A stretch of DNA of 64,000 nucleotides from Kitasatospora albolonga (GTDB lineage Bacteria; Actinomycetota; Actinomycetes; Streptomycetales; Streptomycetaceae): assembly GCA_002082585.1 (NCBI GenBank), contig CP020563.1, positions 62,001-126,000 on the forward strand. The letters run 5' to 3'. Positions 16,574-25,165 of this stretch are shown one piece after another. Numbering within the stretch: the stretch's first letter is position 1; every line of letters begins with the position of its first letter. The notes beneath the pieces are model-generated. The model made no database searches and was not told the origin of the DNA. It was given only the letters and a program-made list of their open reading frames with translations. Position numbers and translations under genes: made by a program.

Positions 16574-18175
16574 TCAGACCGCCAGCCACACCGCCGTGTC
16601 CTTCGGCAGCCGGCCGTCCTCGTCCAGGGGGCCGCTGGCCAGCAGTACGCCGGTGTGGGCCGGGAGTTCGGCGGGGGCGTCGGCCAGGTTGACCGCGCAG
16701 ACGAGGGCGGACCCGCGCGCGAAGACGAGGGCGTCCCGGTCCTCGCTCAGCCAGCGCAGCTCCCCGGTGTGCAGCTCGGGCAGGGCGCGCCGCTGCCGCA
16801 GGGCCTCGCGGTAGAGGGCCAGCATGGAGTCGGGGTCGGTGACCTGGAGGTCGGCGGCGCGGGAGGCCCAGTCCGGCGGGAGCGGCAGCCAGGGTTCCAC
16901 CCTCGAGCCGAAGCCCGCGTACGGTTCGTCCGCCGCCCAGGGCAGCGGGGTGCGGCAGCCGTCACGGCCGGGGGCCCGGCCCTGGGAGCGGAAGTACATC
17001 GGGTCCTGGACGCGGTCCAGCGGTACGTCGGCCTCCGGGAGGCCCAGCTCCTCGCCCTGGTAGAGGTAGACGGAGCCGGGCAGGGCGAGGGAGAGCAGGG
17101 CGGCGGCGCGGGCGCGGCGGGTGCCGAGCTCCGGGTCGCTGGGGATGCCGAACGCCTTGGCCGTGAAGGCGAATCCGGTGTCCTCGCGGCCGTAGCGGGT
17201 GACGGTGCGGGTGATGTCGTGGTTGCACAGCACCCAGGTGGCGGGGGCGCCGACCGGGGCGTGTTCGGCCAGAGTCTCGTCGATGGACCGGCGCAGCCGC
17301 TCGCCGTCCCAGGGGCAGCTGAGGAAGCTGAAGTTGAAGGCGGTGTGCAGTTCGTCGGGGCGGAGGTAGCGGGCGAAGCGTTCGGAGTCGGGGAGCCAGA
17401 CCTCGCCGACGAAGATGCCGCCGAACTCGTCGGCGATGGCCCGCCAGCTCCGGTAGATGTCGTGGAGTTCGTCGCGGTCGACGTACGGGTGGGGTCCCGG
17501 GTGTCCGGCGAGGTCGGGCAGGGCGGGGTCCTTGGCGACGAGGGCGGCAGAGTCGATGCGGACCCCGGCGACGCCCCGTTCGAACCAGAAGCGCAGGACG
17601 TCCTCGTGCTCCTGGCGGACGGCGGGGTGGGCCCAGTTGAGGTCGGGCTGCTCGGTGGCGAAGAGGTGGAGGTACCACTCGCCGTCCTCGACCCGGGTCC
17701 AGGGCACTCCCCCGAACTCGCTCTCCCAGTCGTTGGGCGGCAGTTCGCCGTTCTCGCCGCGGCCGGGGCGGAAGTGGAAGAGTTCGCGTTCCGGGCTGCC
17801 GGGGCCTGCGGTCAGGGCCGCCCGGAACCAGACGTGCTGGTCGGAGACGTGGTTGGGCACGATGTCGATGATGGTCCGGATACCCGCCTGCCGGGCCTCG
17901 GCGATGAGCTTCTCGGCCTCCGCGAGGGTGCCGAAGGCCGGGTCGATGACCCGGTAGTCCGCGACGTCGTAGCCGCCGTCCGCCATCGGGGAGAGGTACC
18001 AGGGTGTGAACCAGAGAGCGTCGACGCCGAGTTCGGCCAGGTAGGGCAGCCGGGACCGTACGCCGGTCAGATCGCCGGTGCCGTCGCCGTCGCCGTCGGC
18101 GAAGCTGCGGACGTAGACCTGGTAGATGACGGCCGAGCGCCACCAGTCATCGGCGGCGAGCTGGCTGCCTTCCAT
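16574..18175 (-). CDS. GH13 alpha-glucosidase
   Basis: A 533-residue cytoplasmic glycoside hydrolase of family 13 (oligo-1,6-glucosidase/alpha-glucosidase branch). The barrel signatures are DIVPNHVSD near 105, GVRIDSA with nucleophile Asp208, GEVW with acid/base Glu258 and NHD with Asp320. No signal peptide is present. It is the last gene of a four-gene leftward operon (solute-binding protein, two permeases, this enzyme), so it should hydrolyse the imported alpha-glucoside to glucose. GVRIDSA differs from the commoner GFRxDVA pattern but keeps the catalytic Asp. A gap of about 140 bases to the permease gene could hold a secondary promoter. Confidence 0.93.
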   Translation of the reverse strand: MEGSQLAADDWWRSAVIYQVYVRSFADGDGDGTGDLTGVRSRLPYLAELGVDALWFTPWYLSPMADGGYDVADYRVIDPAFGTLAEAEKLIAEARQAGIRTIIDIVPNHVSDQHVWFRAALTAGPGSPERELFHFRPGRGENGELPPNDWESEFGGVPWTRVEDGEWYLHLFATEQPDLNWAHPAVRQEHEDVLRFWFERGVAGVRIDSAALVAKDPALPDLAGHPGPHPYVDRDELHDIYRSWRAIADEFGGIFVGEVWLPDSERFARYLRPDELHTAFNFSFLSCPWDGERLRRSIDETLAEHAPVGAPATWVLCNHDITRTVTRYGREDTGFAFTAKAFGIPSDPELGTRRARAAALLSLALPGSVYLYQGEELGLPEADVPLDRVQDPMYFRSQGRAPGRDGCRTPLPWAADEPYAGFGSRVEPWLPLPPDWASRAADLQVTDPDSMLALYREALRQRRALPELHTGELRWLSEDRDALVFARGSALVCAVNLADAPAELPAHTGVLLASGPLDEDGRLPKDTAVWLAV

Positions 18176-18316
18176 AAGGCGGGTTCCTTTCGGACGGGCG
18201 CGGTCGGCGGGTGTGCCGGTCCGCGCGACAGGGAGGAGCTGGGGGTTCTGGCGCCGCCGCCCCGGAGCGGGGCGGGAAGGCCGGGGCGGCGGCGGGTTCT
18301 GGGGCGTCCGGGCCGG

Positions 18317-19267
18317 TCAGCCCTTGGTGCTGCCCGCGCTGATCCCGGCGATGATGTGCCGCTGGAAGACCAGGAACATCAGGACCATCGGGATGCTCGC
18401 GATGACCATGGCGCCGATCAGCACGGTCAGGGGCACGTTCTGGGAGAGCTGGACCAGGGCCACGCTGATCGGCTGTTTCTCGGTGTCGGAGAAGACCATC
18501 AGCGGCCAGAGGAAGTCCTGCCAGACGGCGACGAGCGCGAAGATCGAGACGACGCCGAGGACCGGCCGGGACAGGGGCAGCACGATGGACCGGAGCGTAC
18601 GGAGCTTTCCCGCGCCGTCGATCTCGGCGGCCTCCAGCACGTCACGCGGGATCTGGTCGAAGAACCGTTTGAGCAGATAGAGGTTGAAGGCGTTGGCGAC
18701 GGCGGGCAGCCAGATGGCCAGGGGGTCGTTGAGCAGGTTGACGTGGATCAGCGGCAGGTCCGCGATGGTGAGGTACTTGGGTACGACGAGGGCCTGGACC
18801 GGGACCATCAGGGTGGCGAGGATGCCGCCGAGGATCACCGTGCCGAAGGCGGGCCTCAGCTTGGACAGGGCGTAGGCGGCGGCCGTGCAGAAGACGATCT
18901 GGAGCAGCCAGGCCCCAGTCGCCTGGACCACCGTGTTCCACAGGTGGGTCGGGAGCCGCATCAGGTCCCAGGCGTCGGTGTAGCCGGTCACCCGCCACTG
19001 TTCGGGGACGAGGGTGGGCGGGGTGCGGACCACTTCCTCGGGCGGTTTCATCGCGCCCGTGACCATCCAGTAGACGGGGAAGAGGAACGCGAGGACGAAG
19101 ACCACGGTGACGAGGGCGAACACCGACCAGTACGTGGCCTTGCCGCGCCGCCGGGCGAGCGCGAGCGGGGAGACGAGGGTGCGTACGGACCGCTCGGCGG
19201 GGGCGTCGGCCGGCCGTTTCGTGAGGGCGGCGGGCTGCTGTACCGGGGGCGGGGCTGTCTGGGTCAT
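18317..19267 (-). CDS. Carbohydrate ABC transporter permease (MalG-like)
   Basis: A 316-residue integral membrane protein with about six helices. The EAA loop near residue 215, EAAEIDGAGKLRTLRSIVLPL, docks the ATPase. With the next gene it forms the channel of a CUT1-type sugar importer. An in-frame start at 19330 would run into the preceding permease gene, so I took the ATG at 19267, twenty bases after that gene's stop. The N-terminal 40 residues are a proline-rich cytoplasmic extension, common in Streptomyces. No ATPase gene is in the operon; Streptomyces CUT1 systems usually share MsiK encoded elsewhere. Confidence 0.93.
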   Translation of the reverse strand: MTQTAPPPVQQPAALTKRPADAPAERSVRTLVSPLALARRRGKATYWSVFALVTVVFVLAFLFPVYWMVTGAMKPPEEVVRTPPTLVPEQWRVTGYTDAWDLMRLPTHLWNTVVQATGAWLLQIVFCTAAAYALSKLRPAFGTVILGGILATLMVPVQALVVPKYLTIADLPLIHVNLLNDPLAIWLPAVANAFNLYLLKRFFDQIPRDVLEAAEIDGAGKLRTLRSIVLPLSRPVLGVVSIFALVAVWQDFLWPLMVFSDTEKQPISVALVQLSQNVPLTVLIGAMVIASIPMVLMFLVFQRHIIAGISAGSTKG

Positions 19268-19286
19268 GGTGGCGGGGCCGCTCCTC

Positions 19287-20255
19287 TCAGTCGGTGCGGG
19301 TGAGTCGCAGATACAGGGCGGAGAAGGCACTGAGCACCAGCAGGAGCAGCACGCTGAGGGCGGACGCGCCGCCGAAGTCGTTGTAGAGGAAGGCGTACTT
19401 GTAGATCAGGTAGAGCACGGTGACGGTGGAGTTCTCCGGGCCGCCTCCGGTGATGACGAAGGGTTCGGTGAACACCTGCATCGTCGCGATGATCTGGAGG
19501 AGCATCAGCATCAGGATGATGAAGCGGGTCTGCGGGATCGTGACGTGCCGGATGCGCTGCAGGAGGGATGCGCCGTCCAGTTCGGCCGCTTCGTACAGCT
19601 CGCCGGGGATGCCCTGGAGCGCGGCGAGGTAGATGAGGACGGTGCCGCCCATGTTGGCCCAGGTGGCGACGATGACCAGGGAGACCAGGGCAGTGTCGGC
19701 GCCGTTGGTCCAGTTCGACGTCGGCAGGTGGAGGAACCCGAGGACCTCGTTGGCGAGGCCCGCGCCGGGATCGTAGAACCACTTCCACAGCAGGGCGCTG
19801 ACCACCGGGGGGATCATCACCGGCAGGTAGACGACGACCCGGAAGAACGCCTTGGCGTGCCGGAGTTCGTTGAGGACCAGGGCCATGACGAACGGGACGG
19901 CGAAGCCGATGACCAGGGCGAGCACGGTGAAGGTGAGCGTGTTGCGCCAGGCCGCCGTGAACTCCGGGTCCTGGAAGACCCGGGTGAAGTTGGCGGTGCC
20001 CACCCACTGGGGGTCGGAGCCGGGCGTGTACTTCTGGAACGCGATGATCACGGACCGGACGGCCGGGTACCAGGAGAAGAGGATGAAGCAGAGGAGACCG
20101 CCGGCCAGGAACGCGTAGGCGGTGGCCTGGTCGGCGATCTTCCGGCGCAGCGGGCCGTGGGGCCCGCGGCCCGCCGGGCGGGCGCCCCGGGTGGGGGGCG
20201 TCGCGCCGGAGGGCCGCGTCACCGCGGGTGGAGCGGGGCGGGACGTGGTCTTCAT
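19287..20255 (-). CDS. Sugar ABC transporter permease (MalF-like)
   Basis: A 322-residue membrane protein of the binding-protein-dependent permease family with about six helices after a basic, proline-rich N-terminus. The EAA motif is EAAELDGASLLQRIRHVTIPQ near residue 225. It pairs with the downstream MalG-like subunit. The ATG at 20255 lies only five bases from the stop of the solute-binding protein gene, so the genes are tightly coupled. Longer in-frame extension upstream runs inside that gene and is an artefact. Confidence 0.93.
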   Translation of the reverse strand: MKTTSRPAPPAVTRPSGATPPTRGARPAGRGPHGPLRRKIADQATAYAFLAGGLLCFILFSWYPAVRSVIIAFQKYTPGSDPQWVGTANFTRVFQDPEFTAAWRNTLTFTVLALVIGFAVPFVMALVLNELRHAKAFFRVVVYLPVMIPPVVSALLWKWFYDPGAGLANEVLGFLHLPTSNWTNGADTALVSLVIVATWANMGGTVLIYLAALQGIPGELYEAAELDGASLLQRIRHVTIPQTRFIILMLMLLQIIATMQVFTEPFVITGGGPENSTVTVLYLIYKYAFLYNDFGGASALSVLLLLVLSAFSALYLRLTRTD

Positions 20256-20260
20256 GGCGT

Positions 20261-21613
20261 TCAGCCCCGGGTCAGGATTCCGTCGATCTTGGCCTGGGCG
20301 TCCTTGAGGAGCCGGTCGATGTCGGCGTCCTTCTTGGTGAGGACGGCGGAGACGGCGCCGTCGAGGACGGCGTAGATCTGCTGGCCGTGCTTGGGCTCCA
20401 GCTTCATGTCGAGCTGCTGGCCGCCGTCGATGAACGCCTGGTAGTTCTCCACCGGCACGTTGGCGGACGCCTTCTTCAGCTCCTGGTCCCTGGCGTCGGT
20501 GGCGCCGGTGAAGAGGCGGGGCTCGGGCAGGCCGACCGGGGACTTGTCGGCGGCGGCGCGGGCGTAGTTGTTCATGAAGCCCTGGCCGGGGGTGAGGAAG
20601 GTCCACTCCAGCCACTTGAGCCCGGCCCTGATCTGGTCGGGGGTGGCCTTCTTGTTGAACATGTAGCCGTCGCCGCCCATGAGGGTGCCCTTGCCGCCGG
20701 GCATCGGGGCGAACGCGAGGTCCTCGTACTTCCCGCCGGCCTCCTTGACGATGCGCGGGACGTTGTCGGGGGCGGCGAGGTACATGCCGAGCTTGCCGGA
20801 GCCCATCATCTGGAGGGTGTCGTTGATGATGAGGAGCTGCTTGCTGCCCATGGAGTTGTCGCGCCAGCGCATGTCCTTGAGGTTCTGGAGGACCGCCTTG
20901 CCCTCGGGGGTGTCGACGGTGGCCTTCTTGCCGTCCTCGCTGACGACCGAGCCGCCCTGGGAGTAGATGTGCGCGGTGAAGTGCCAGCCGCCCTGGTTCT
21001 GGGCGCTGTACTCGGCGAAGCCAACAGTGCCGTCACCGAGGGCCGCGATCTTCTTGGCGGCGGCCTGGACCTCGGGCCAGGTGGCCGGGGGCCTGGCCGG
21101 GTCGAGACCGGCCTTGGTGAAGAGGGCCTTGCTGTAGAGCAGGCCCATGGAGTAGTTGGTGCGGGGGACGCCGTAGATCTTGCCGTCGACCGTGTAGGCG
21201 TCGCGCAGGGGCTGGGCTATGTCCTTGTACGCCTTGAGGTCCTTGACGTACTCGGTGATGTCGGCGGCCTGGTTGATGGAGACGACGCGTTCGGTGTCGG
21301 TGAAGTACGTGTAGAAGACGTCCTCCATCTGACCGCCCGCGAGCTTCGCGTCGAACGTCTTGGGGTCCTGACACGGGAAGGCGTCATGCGCGACGACGTC
21401 GATGTCCGGGTTCTGCTTCTCGAACGTCTTGACGTCCTCGTCGAACCGCTGGTGGTCGATCTTCGCACTCGGCTGGGGCCAGCAGTTGACGGTGATGCGC
21501 GTCTTGCCGTCCGCCGCGCTCCCGCCCTCGGAGTTGCAGGCGGCCAGACCGGTGACGGCCAGGGCGGTGGCGACGGCGGTGGCACAGGTACGACGGAGAA
21601 CAGGACTTCTCAT
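20261..21613 (-). CDS. Sugar-binding lipoprotein of a CUT1 ABC importer
   Basis: A 450-residue extracellular solute-binding protein (family 1). The N-terminus is a lipoprotein signal: basic MRSPVLRR, hydrophobic stretch and lipobox LAAC with acylated Cys26. Downstream are typical family segments (YGVPRTNYSMGLLYSKALF, GKLGMYLAAPDN). It delivers an oligosaccharide to the two permeases encoded just downstream. The GH13 enzyme at the operon end makes an alpha-glucoside such as maltose, trehalose or isomaltose likely. Two short dyads at 21716-21749 lie roughly 105-135 bases upstream of its start. Confidence 0.93.
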   Translation of the reverse strand: MRSPVLRRTCATAVATALAVTGLAACNSEGGSAADGKTRITVNCWPQPSAKIDHQRFDEDVKTFEKQNPDIDVVAHDAFPCQDPKTFDAKLAGGQMEDVFYTYFTDTERVVSINQAADITEYVKDLKAYKDIAQPLRDAYTVDGKIYGVPRTNYSMGLLYSKALFTKAGLDPARPPATWPEVQAAAKKIAALGDGTVGFAEYSAQNQGGWHFTAHIYSQGGSVVSEDGKKATVDTPEGKAVLQNLKDMRWRDNSMGSKQLLIINDTLQMMGSGKLGMYLAAPDNVPRIVKEAGGKYEDLAFAPMPGGKGTLMGGDGYMFNKKATPDQIRAGLKWLEWTFLTPGQGFMNNYARAAADKSPVGLPEPRLFTGATDARDQELKKASANVPVENYQAFIDGGQQLDMKLEPKHGQQIYAVLDGAVSAVLTKKDADIDRLLKDAQAKIDGILTRG

Positions 21614-21715
21614 CGGTGGACCCCTCTAGGGCAGGAGTGCGGGAAGCCCACAGCCAGGAGCTGTGGCGCGGAGCACACTCAACCACCACCGACGAATGCC
21701 CGCAAGATGTCGCGC

Positions 21716-21749
21716 TGATTTCGTAAATCATTGACAGAAATGGTCTGTC
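21716..21749. promoter_or_regulatory. Two adjacent dyads upstream of the sugar operon
   Basis: TGATTT-CGT-AAATCA (21716-21730) is followed two bases later by GACAGA-AATGG-TCTGTC (21733-21749). Both have perfect six-base arms and stand out by A+T content. They sit where the operon promoter must be and could be two operators or one composite. Confidence 0.5.
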
Positions 21750-21994
21750 GCGTGCAGCAGGCGCCCGCAGAAGCGCGGACGAGGGGCCGCACGGGGAGGG
21801 GTGGACGCGGCCACGACGGGGCACGCCGACGCCGCAACGGCCGCAAGCGGCGGCAGCCATGACAGGGCGCGGGGCACCGAGGAAAACCGGGAGGGGAAGG
21901 AGTGCCGTGGAGCCTGCGGCGATCGGGGCAGCGGCGGGAACACACGCGGCCGGTCCCGATCCGACGCTACGAACCTGATCTGCACCCGGCCCAT

Positions 21995-22008
21995 TGGGAG
22001 CGCTCTCC
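21995..22008. promoter_or_regulatory. LacI-family (CebR-like) operator candidate
   Basis: TGGGAGCGCTCTCC matches 12 of 14 positions of the palindrome bound by CebR and related LacI-type repressors of Streptomyces sugar operons. It is about 380 bases upstream of the solute-binding protein start, which is far for direct repression. Confidence 0.4.
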
Positions 22009-22247
22009 GCACAGACGTGCGAGCTGCTCACCGGCGCAGGACGGGCTTTTCACGGCCTGCCGCCGGGTGGCCGCGGTGGCACCGGCACCCTCGGGGGCAC
22101 TCGGCCGACCCGCGGCCCCACCCACTCCTGCGGGCGACGCTTCTTCAGTAAGCCGTCGCCTCGGATACGCAAGAATATGGCAATAGTTGCACGACGTTTA
22201 TCGCCCCGTGATGGACAGGCCGGCCATCGTCGGGCGGTCGGCTCTCT

Positions 22248-22409
22248 CTAGCGGAAGGCGGCGGGCGAGCTCACGCCGCCGAAGTCGATCGCCCGGTCCG
22301 CGTCGCGCAGGACCTCCTCGGCCACGCGGCGCACCTCGGCGGGCACGTCCCCCTGTTCCTCCACGAGTCCGGCGTAGATCGGCGCGTCGGTGCTGTCTGC
22401 GGAATTCAT
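22248..22409 (-). CDS. Small acidic protein of 53 residues, unknown function
   Basis: An ORF of 53 codons from ATG 22409 to TAG 22248, with good codon bias and a non-repetitive sequence. It starts MNSADSTDAPIYAGLVEEQG and continues as a predicted acidic helix (about residues 22-42) before a short GGVSSPAAFR tail. There is no signal peptide and no cysteine. I recall short actinobacterial proteins with a similar start, but I know no function. It is on the same strand as, and about 200 bases downstream of, the zinc-ribbon gene, and both face the STAND ATPase. It could be a small regulator or, less likely, a precursor peptide. Confidence 0.6.
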   Translation of the reverse strand: MNSADSTDAPIYAGLVEEQGDVPAEVRRVAEEVLRDADRAIDFGGVSSPAAFR

Positions 22410-22564
22410 GCGTGTTTTCCCCGGTCGGGTCTGGGTCGGAAGCCGCCGCCGGTCGGCGGAGGCGGGGGCGAGTGTACGTGGTGGGCAGCAGGCGCCGCGA
22501 TTCCCACCGGGGACCGAGACACCCCCGTACCTGCTGGAACGGCGAGCGGGCGGCTGCCGGTGAG

Positions 22565-22590
22565 GTCCGGTGAGAGATCGGTCACCGGAC
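22565..22590 (-). terminator. 9-bp hairpin after the zinc-ribbon gene
   Basis: GTCCGGTGA (22565-22573), an eight-base loop, then TCACCGGAC (22582-22590): a perfect stem 16 bases past the stop of the zinc-ribbon gene in its direction of transcription. Confidence 0.5.
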
Positions 22591-22605
22591 GGGCGCGGCG
22601 GGGTG

Positions 22606-22806
22606 TCAGGCGTGTGCGCGCCCGGCGGTGGGCAGGGGCCGGTGCCCCTCGGTCCACTCGTTCACCCAGCCGCAGCCCGAACAGGCGTAGCGCCCGTCGA
22701 GCCCGGCGATCTGGGTGCCGCAGCGGGCGCATCCGACGTAGGTGATCTCCGGATGCTCCGTCGGCGCCCCGGACGGGGCGGGCTCCGGCGAGCTCTGCGT
22801 GGTCAT
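22606..22806 (-). CDS. Small zinc-ribbon protein, 66 residues
   Basis: A 66-residue cytoplasmic protein with two CxxC knuckles, CARC (about 26-29) and CSGC (about 42-45). They are separated by a short hairpin (GTQIAGLDGRYA), so it should bind one zinc. A disordered N-terminus (TTQSSPEPAPSG) precedes the ribbon. GGAG lies seven bases before the ATG at 22806. Zinc ribbons of this size bind DNA, RNA or protein partners; nothing identifies the target. It is divergent from the STAND ATPase at about 23005 with a shared 200-base promoter region. Confidence 0.75.
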   Translation of the reverse strand: MTTQSSPEPAPSGAPTEHPEITYVGCARCGTQIAGLDGRYACSGCGWVNEWTEGHRPLPTAGRAHA

Positions 22807-23004
22807 CGCCCGGCTCCGGCGGCATCCGGGAGAGCGCGGGCGGGCCGGGCACCTGTCGTACGTACGAAGTTCGTCATGCCGGAAACGTAACGCAGGGGTC
22901 TGACAACGCCCCGTCCCCGCCCGGACGACCGACACCCGCTTCCTCTTGGGGCAATTTCTGATCGGACAGGAGATATTGTCGGCCGTTTTTGACTGCTTTT
23001 CGCT

Positions 23005-25083
23005 ATGAACAGAGGCGATGGGACCCGGCGAGGCAGGATGTCCCCCGTGATGGGCAACCTCCCCGTGGTGACGACCAGTTTCGTCGGCCGCGGCCACGAA
23101 CTGGACCGCATCGAACGGGCACTTCAGGATCACCGGCTGGTCACTCTCAGCGGGAGCGGCGGGGTGGGCAAGAGCCGGCTGGCCCTGCGCGCCGCCGAAC
23201 GGGCCCGGGACCGGTACGCGGACGGCGTGTGGTGGGCCGACCTCTCCCATCTGGACGACGACCAGCTGCTCACCACCACCGTCTGCGACGGTGTCGGGCT
23301 GCTCGACCACAGCCCGCGCCGACCGGTGGCCGCGCTCTGCGAATGGCTCTCCGACCGCCGTCTGCTGCTCGTCCTCGACTGCTGCGAGCGGATCGTCGAC
23401 TCCTGCGGGCAGCTCGTCGCCGAGCTGCTCTCCGCCGCGCCGGGGCTCACCGTCCTCGCCACCAGCAGGCAGCCGCTGGGAGCGGAGGGCGAGCACATCG
23501 TGGAGGTGCCCCCGCTGAGCGCGGGTGACGACGGCGACGAGGCCGTCCGGCTCTTCCACGACCGGGCGGCCGCCGTCGTCCCGGGGCTCTGCCTCGACTC
23601 CCCCGGCGACACGGCCGCCGTGGCCGAGATCTGCCGCCGCCTCGAAGGGATACCGCTCGCCCTCGAACTGGCCTCCGCCCAGCTGCGCGAGAGCAGCGCG
23701 CAGGAGATCACCGGGCGGCTCGCGTCCCGGCTGGACGCCCTCAGCGACGACACGCTCTGGCCCCGCCGCCACCGCGCCCTGCGCACCACGATCGGCTGGA
23801 GCCACGAGCTCTGCGCCCCGCTCGAACGCCTCCTGTGGGCGCGGCTGTCCGTCTTCCGCGGCGTCATCATGGCGGCCGACGCCGAGGCGGTGTGCGCGGG
23901 CGGGCCCCTCGGCGCCGAGGAGATCGCCCCCGCGCTGGAGAGCCTCGCCGACCAGTCCGTGCTCCGGCGTGCAGGTGACGGCTACCGGATGCTGGACACC
24001 CTGCGCGAGTACGGGGCGATGTGGCTCGCCGAGCTGGCGGAGGACGCGCTCTTCGCGGACCGGCACGCCCGGCACTTCGCGCAGACGGCCGTGCGGGCGC
24101 ACACGGGCTGGCTGGGCCCCCAGCAGGTGGCGTGGTACCACAGGGTCGCCTCCACCCACGCGGACCTCTGCGCGGCCCTGGAGCACCTGCTGACGGAGGA
24201 CCCCGAGCGGGCGATGGAGATGGCCGGGTGCGCCGGTCTGTTCTGGAGCTGCTGCGGCCATCTGCACCAGGCCCGCACCTACCTGGAACGGGTGCTGGCC
24301 CTGCCGCTGTCGGCCGGACCGCACCGCACCCGCGCGCTCTGGGCCCTCGGCATCACGCTGACCCTCCAGGGGGACCACGAGGCGGCGCGCCGGGTCGGTG
24401 CGGAGTGCGAGGAGGCGGCGCGCCTGGGCCAGGACGCCGAGGCGGCGCTCTCGGCGGCGCACTCCGTGAGCTTCACGTATCTGATGATGGGCCGGCCGCA
24501 GACCGCGCACCTGGTCAGCGACCGTGCCCTGCGCCTCCATCCGGGCGACCCCGCCGACGCGCCCTCCCAGATGCGCTGCCGGGTGATACGCCTCTTCTCA
24601 CTGTCGGCGCTCGGCCGGCTGGACGAGGCGTACGAGGAGGCCACCCGGCTCCAGCGGATAAGCCTGCGGTTCGGCGAGCACTGGGCACGGGCCTACGCCG
24701 ATCACCAGCTCGCCCTGATCCACCTGTTGCAGGGCCGCCCCCGGCACGCCGAGAGCCACGCCCGCGCGATGCTCGCCAGCAAGCACGAGCTCCACGACAG
24801 CCTCGGTATCGCCCTCGGCCTCGACCTGCTCGCCGGTGCCATCGCCGCCCGGGGGGACGGGGTCGCCGCGGCCCGGACCTCCGGCACGGGCCACACGTAC
24901 TGGCGGATCATCGGCCACCCCCACCGCGGTACCCCGGAGCTGGGGGCGATCCGGGAGCAGTGGGAGCGCCAGGCCCGGCAGGCGGCCGGGGACTCCGCGT
25001 ACGAACGGGCCTACCGGCGGGCCTCGGCCGACGACGCGGAACGCGGCCTGGCCCACGCCCTGGAACGGCGGCTCCCTTCGTAG
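23005..25083 (+). CDS. STAND-type ATPase with TPR-like repeats, no DNA-binding domain
   Basis: A 692-residue protein of the NB-ARC/AAA signalling-ATPase type found in actinobacterial AfsR- and LuxR-like regulators. The Walker A motif is GSGGVGKS (about 50-57), Walker B LLLVLDCC (about 124-131), with downstream ATSRQPLG and GIPLALELASAQLR blocks. The C-terminal 300 residues are helical TPR-like repeats (for example EAALSAAHSVSFTYLMMGRP). Relatives usually carry a SARP, LuxR or other helix-turn-helix at one end; I see none here. In-frame starts at 23038, 23047 or 23050 are equally possible, and AGGCAGGA near 23030-23040 would favour those. Lacking an effector domain, it may act through a partner, perhaps one of the divergent small proteins. 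Confidence 0.85.
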   Translation: MNRGDGTRRGRMSPVMGNLPVVTTSFVGRGHELDRIERALQDHRLVTLSGSGGVGKSRLALRAAERARDRYADGVWWADLSHLDDDQLLTTTVCDGVGLLDHSPRRPVAALCEWLSDRRLLLVLDCCERIVDSCGQLVAELLSAAPGLTVLATSRQPLGAEGEHIVEVPPLSAGDDGDEAVRLFHDRAAAVVPGLCLDSPGDTAAVAEICRRLEGIPLALELASAQLRESSAQEITGRLASRLDALSDDTLWPRRHRALRTTIGWSHELCAPLERLLWARLSVFRGVIMAADAEAVCAGGPLGAEEIAPALESLADQSVLRRAGDGYRMLDTLREYGAMWLAELAEDALFADRHARHFAQTAVRAHTGWLGPQQVAWYHRVASTHADLCAALEHLLTEDPERAMEMAGCAGLFWSCCGHLHQARTYLERVLALPLSAGPHRTRALWALGITLTLQGDHEAARRVGAECEEAARLGQDAEAALSAAHSVSFTYLMMGRPQTAHLVSDRALRLHPGDPADAPSQMRCRVIRLFSLSALGRLDEAYEEATRLQRISLRFGEHWARAYADHQLALIHLLQGRPRHAESHARAMLASKHELHDSLGIALGLDLLAGAIAARGDGVAAARTSGTGHTYWRIIGHPHRGTPELGAIREQWERQARQAAGDSAYERAYRRASADDAERGLAHALERRLPS

Positions 25084-25165
25084 ACCGTCCGGTTCACCCC
25101 CTCCCGCCCCCTGCCCCTCCCCCGGCGGACCGGTAAGGGCGGGCGGGCCGCACTAGCCTGACGGT

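Larger units (their letters stand above)
21614..22247. other. 634-base gene-free regulatory region
   Basis: No credible gene. The left part is the promoter region of the sugar operon, with two adjacent dyads at 21716-21730 and 21733-21749. Further right is a LacI-type sequence, TGGGAGCGCTCTCC (21995-22008), differing from the CebR/BglR-type palindrome TGGGAGCGCTCCCA at two positions. The rest is G+C-rich filler before the 53-residue ORF. A LacI-family repressor gene would be expected near such an operon but is absent. Confidence 0.55.

Noticed and set aside
16376..19303. A 975-codon + strand frame across the GH13 and permease genes
   Set aside because: Low-complexity Gly/Asp/Val/Glu-rich translation opposite three well-supported genes; no start signal.
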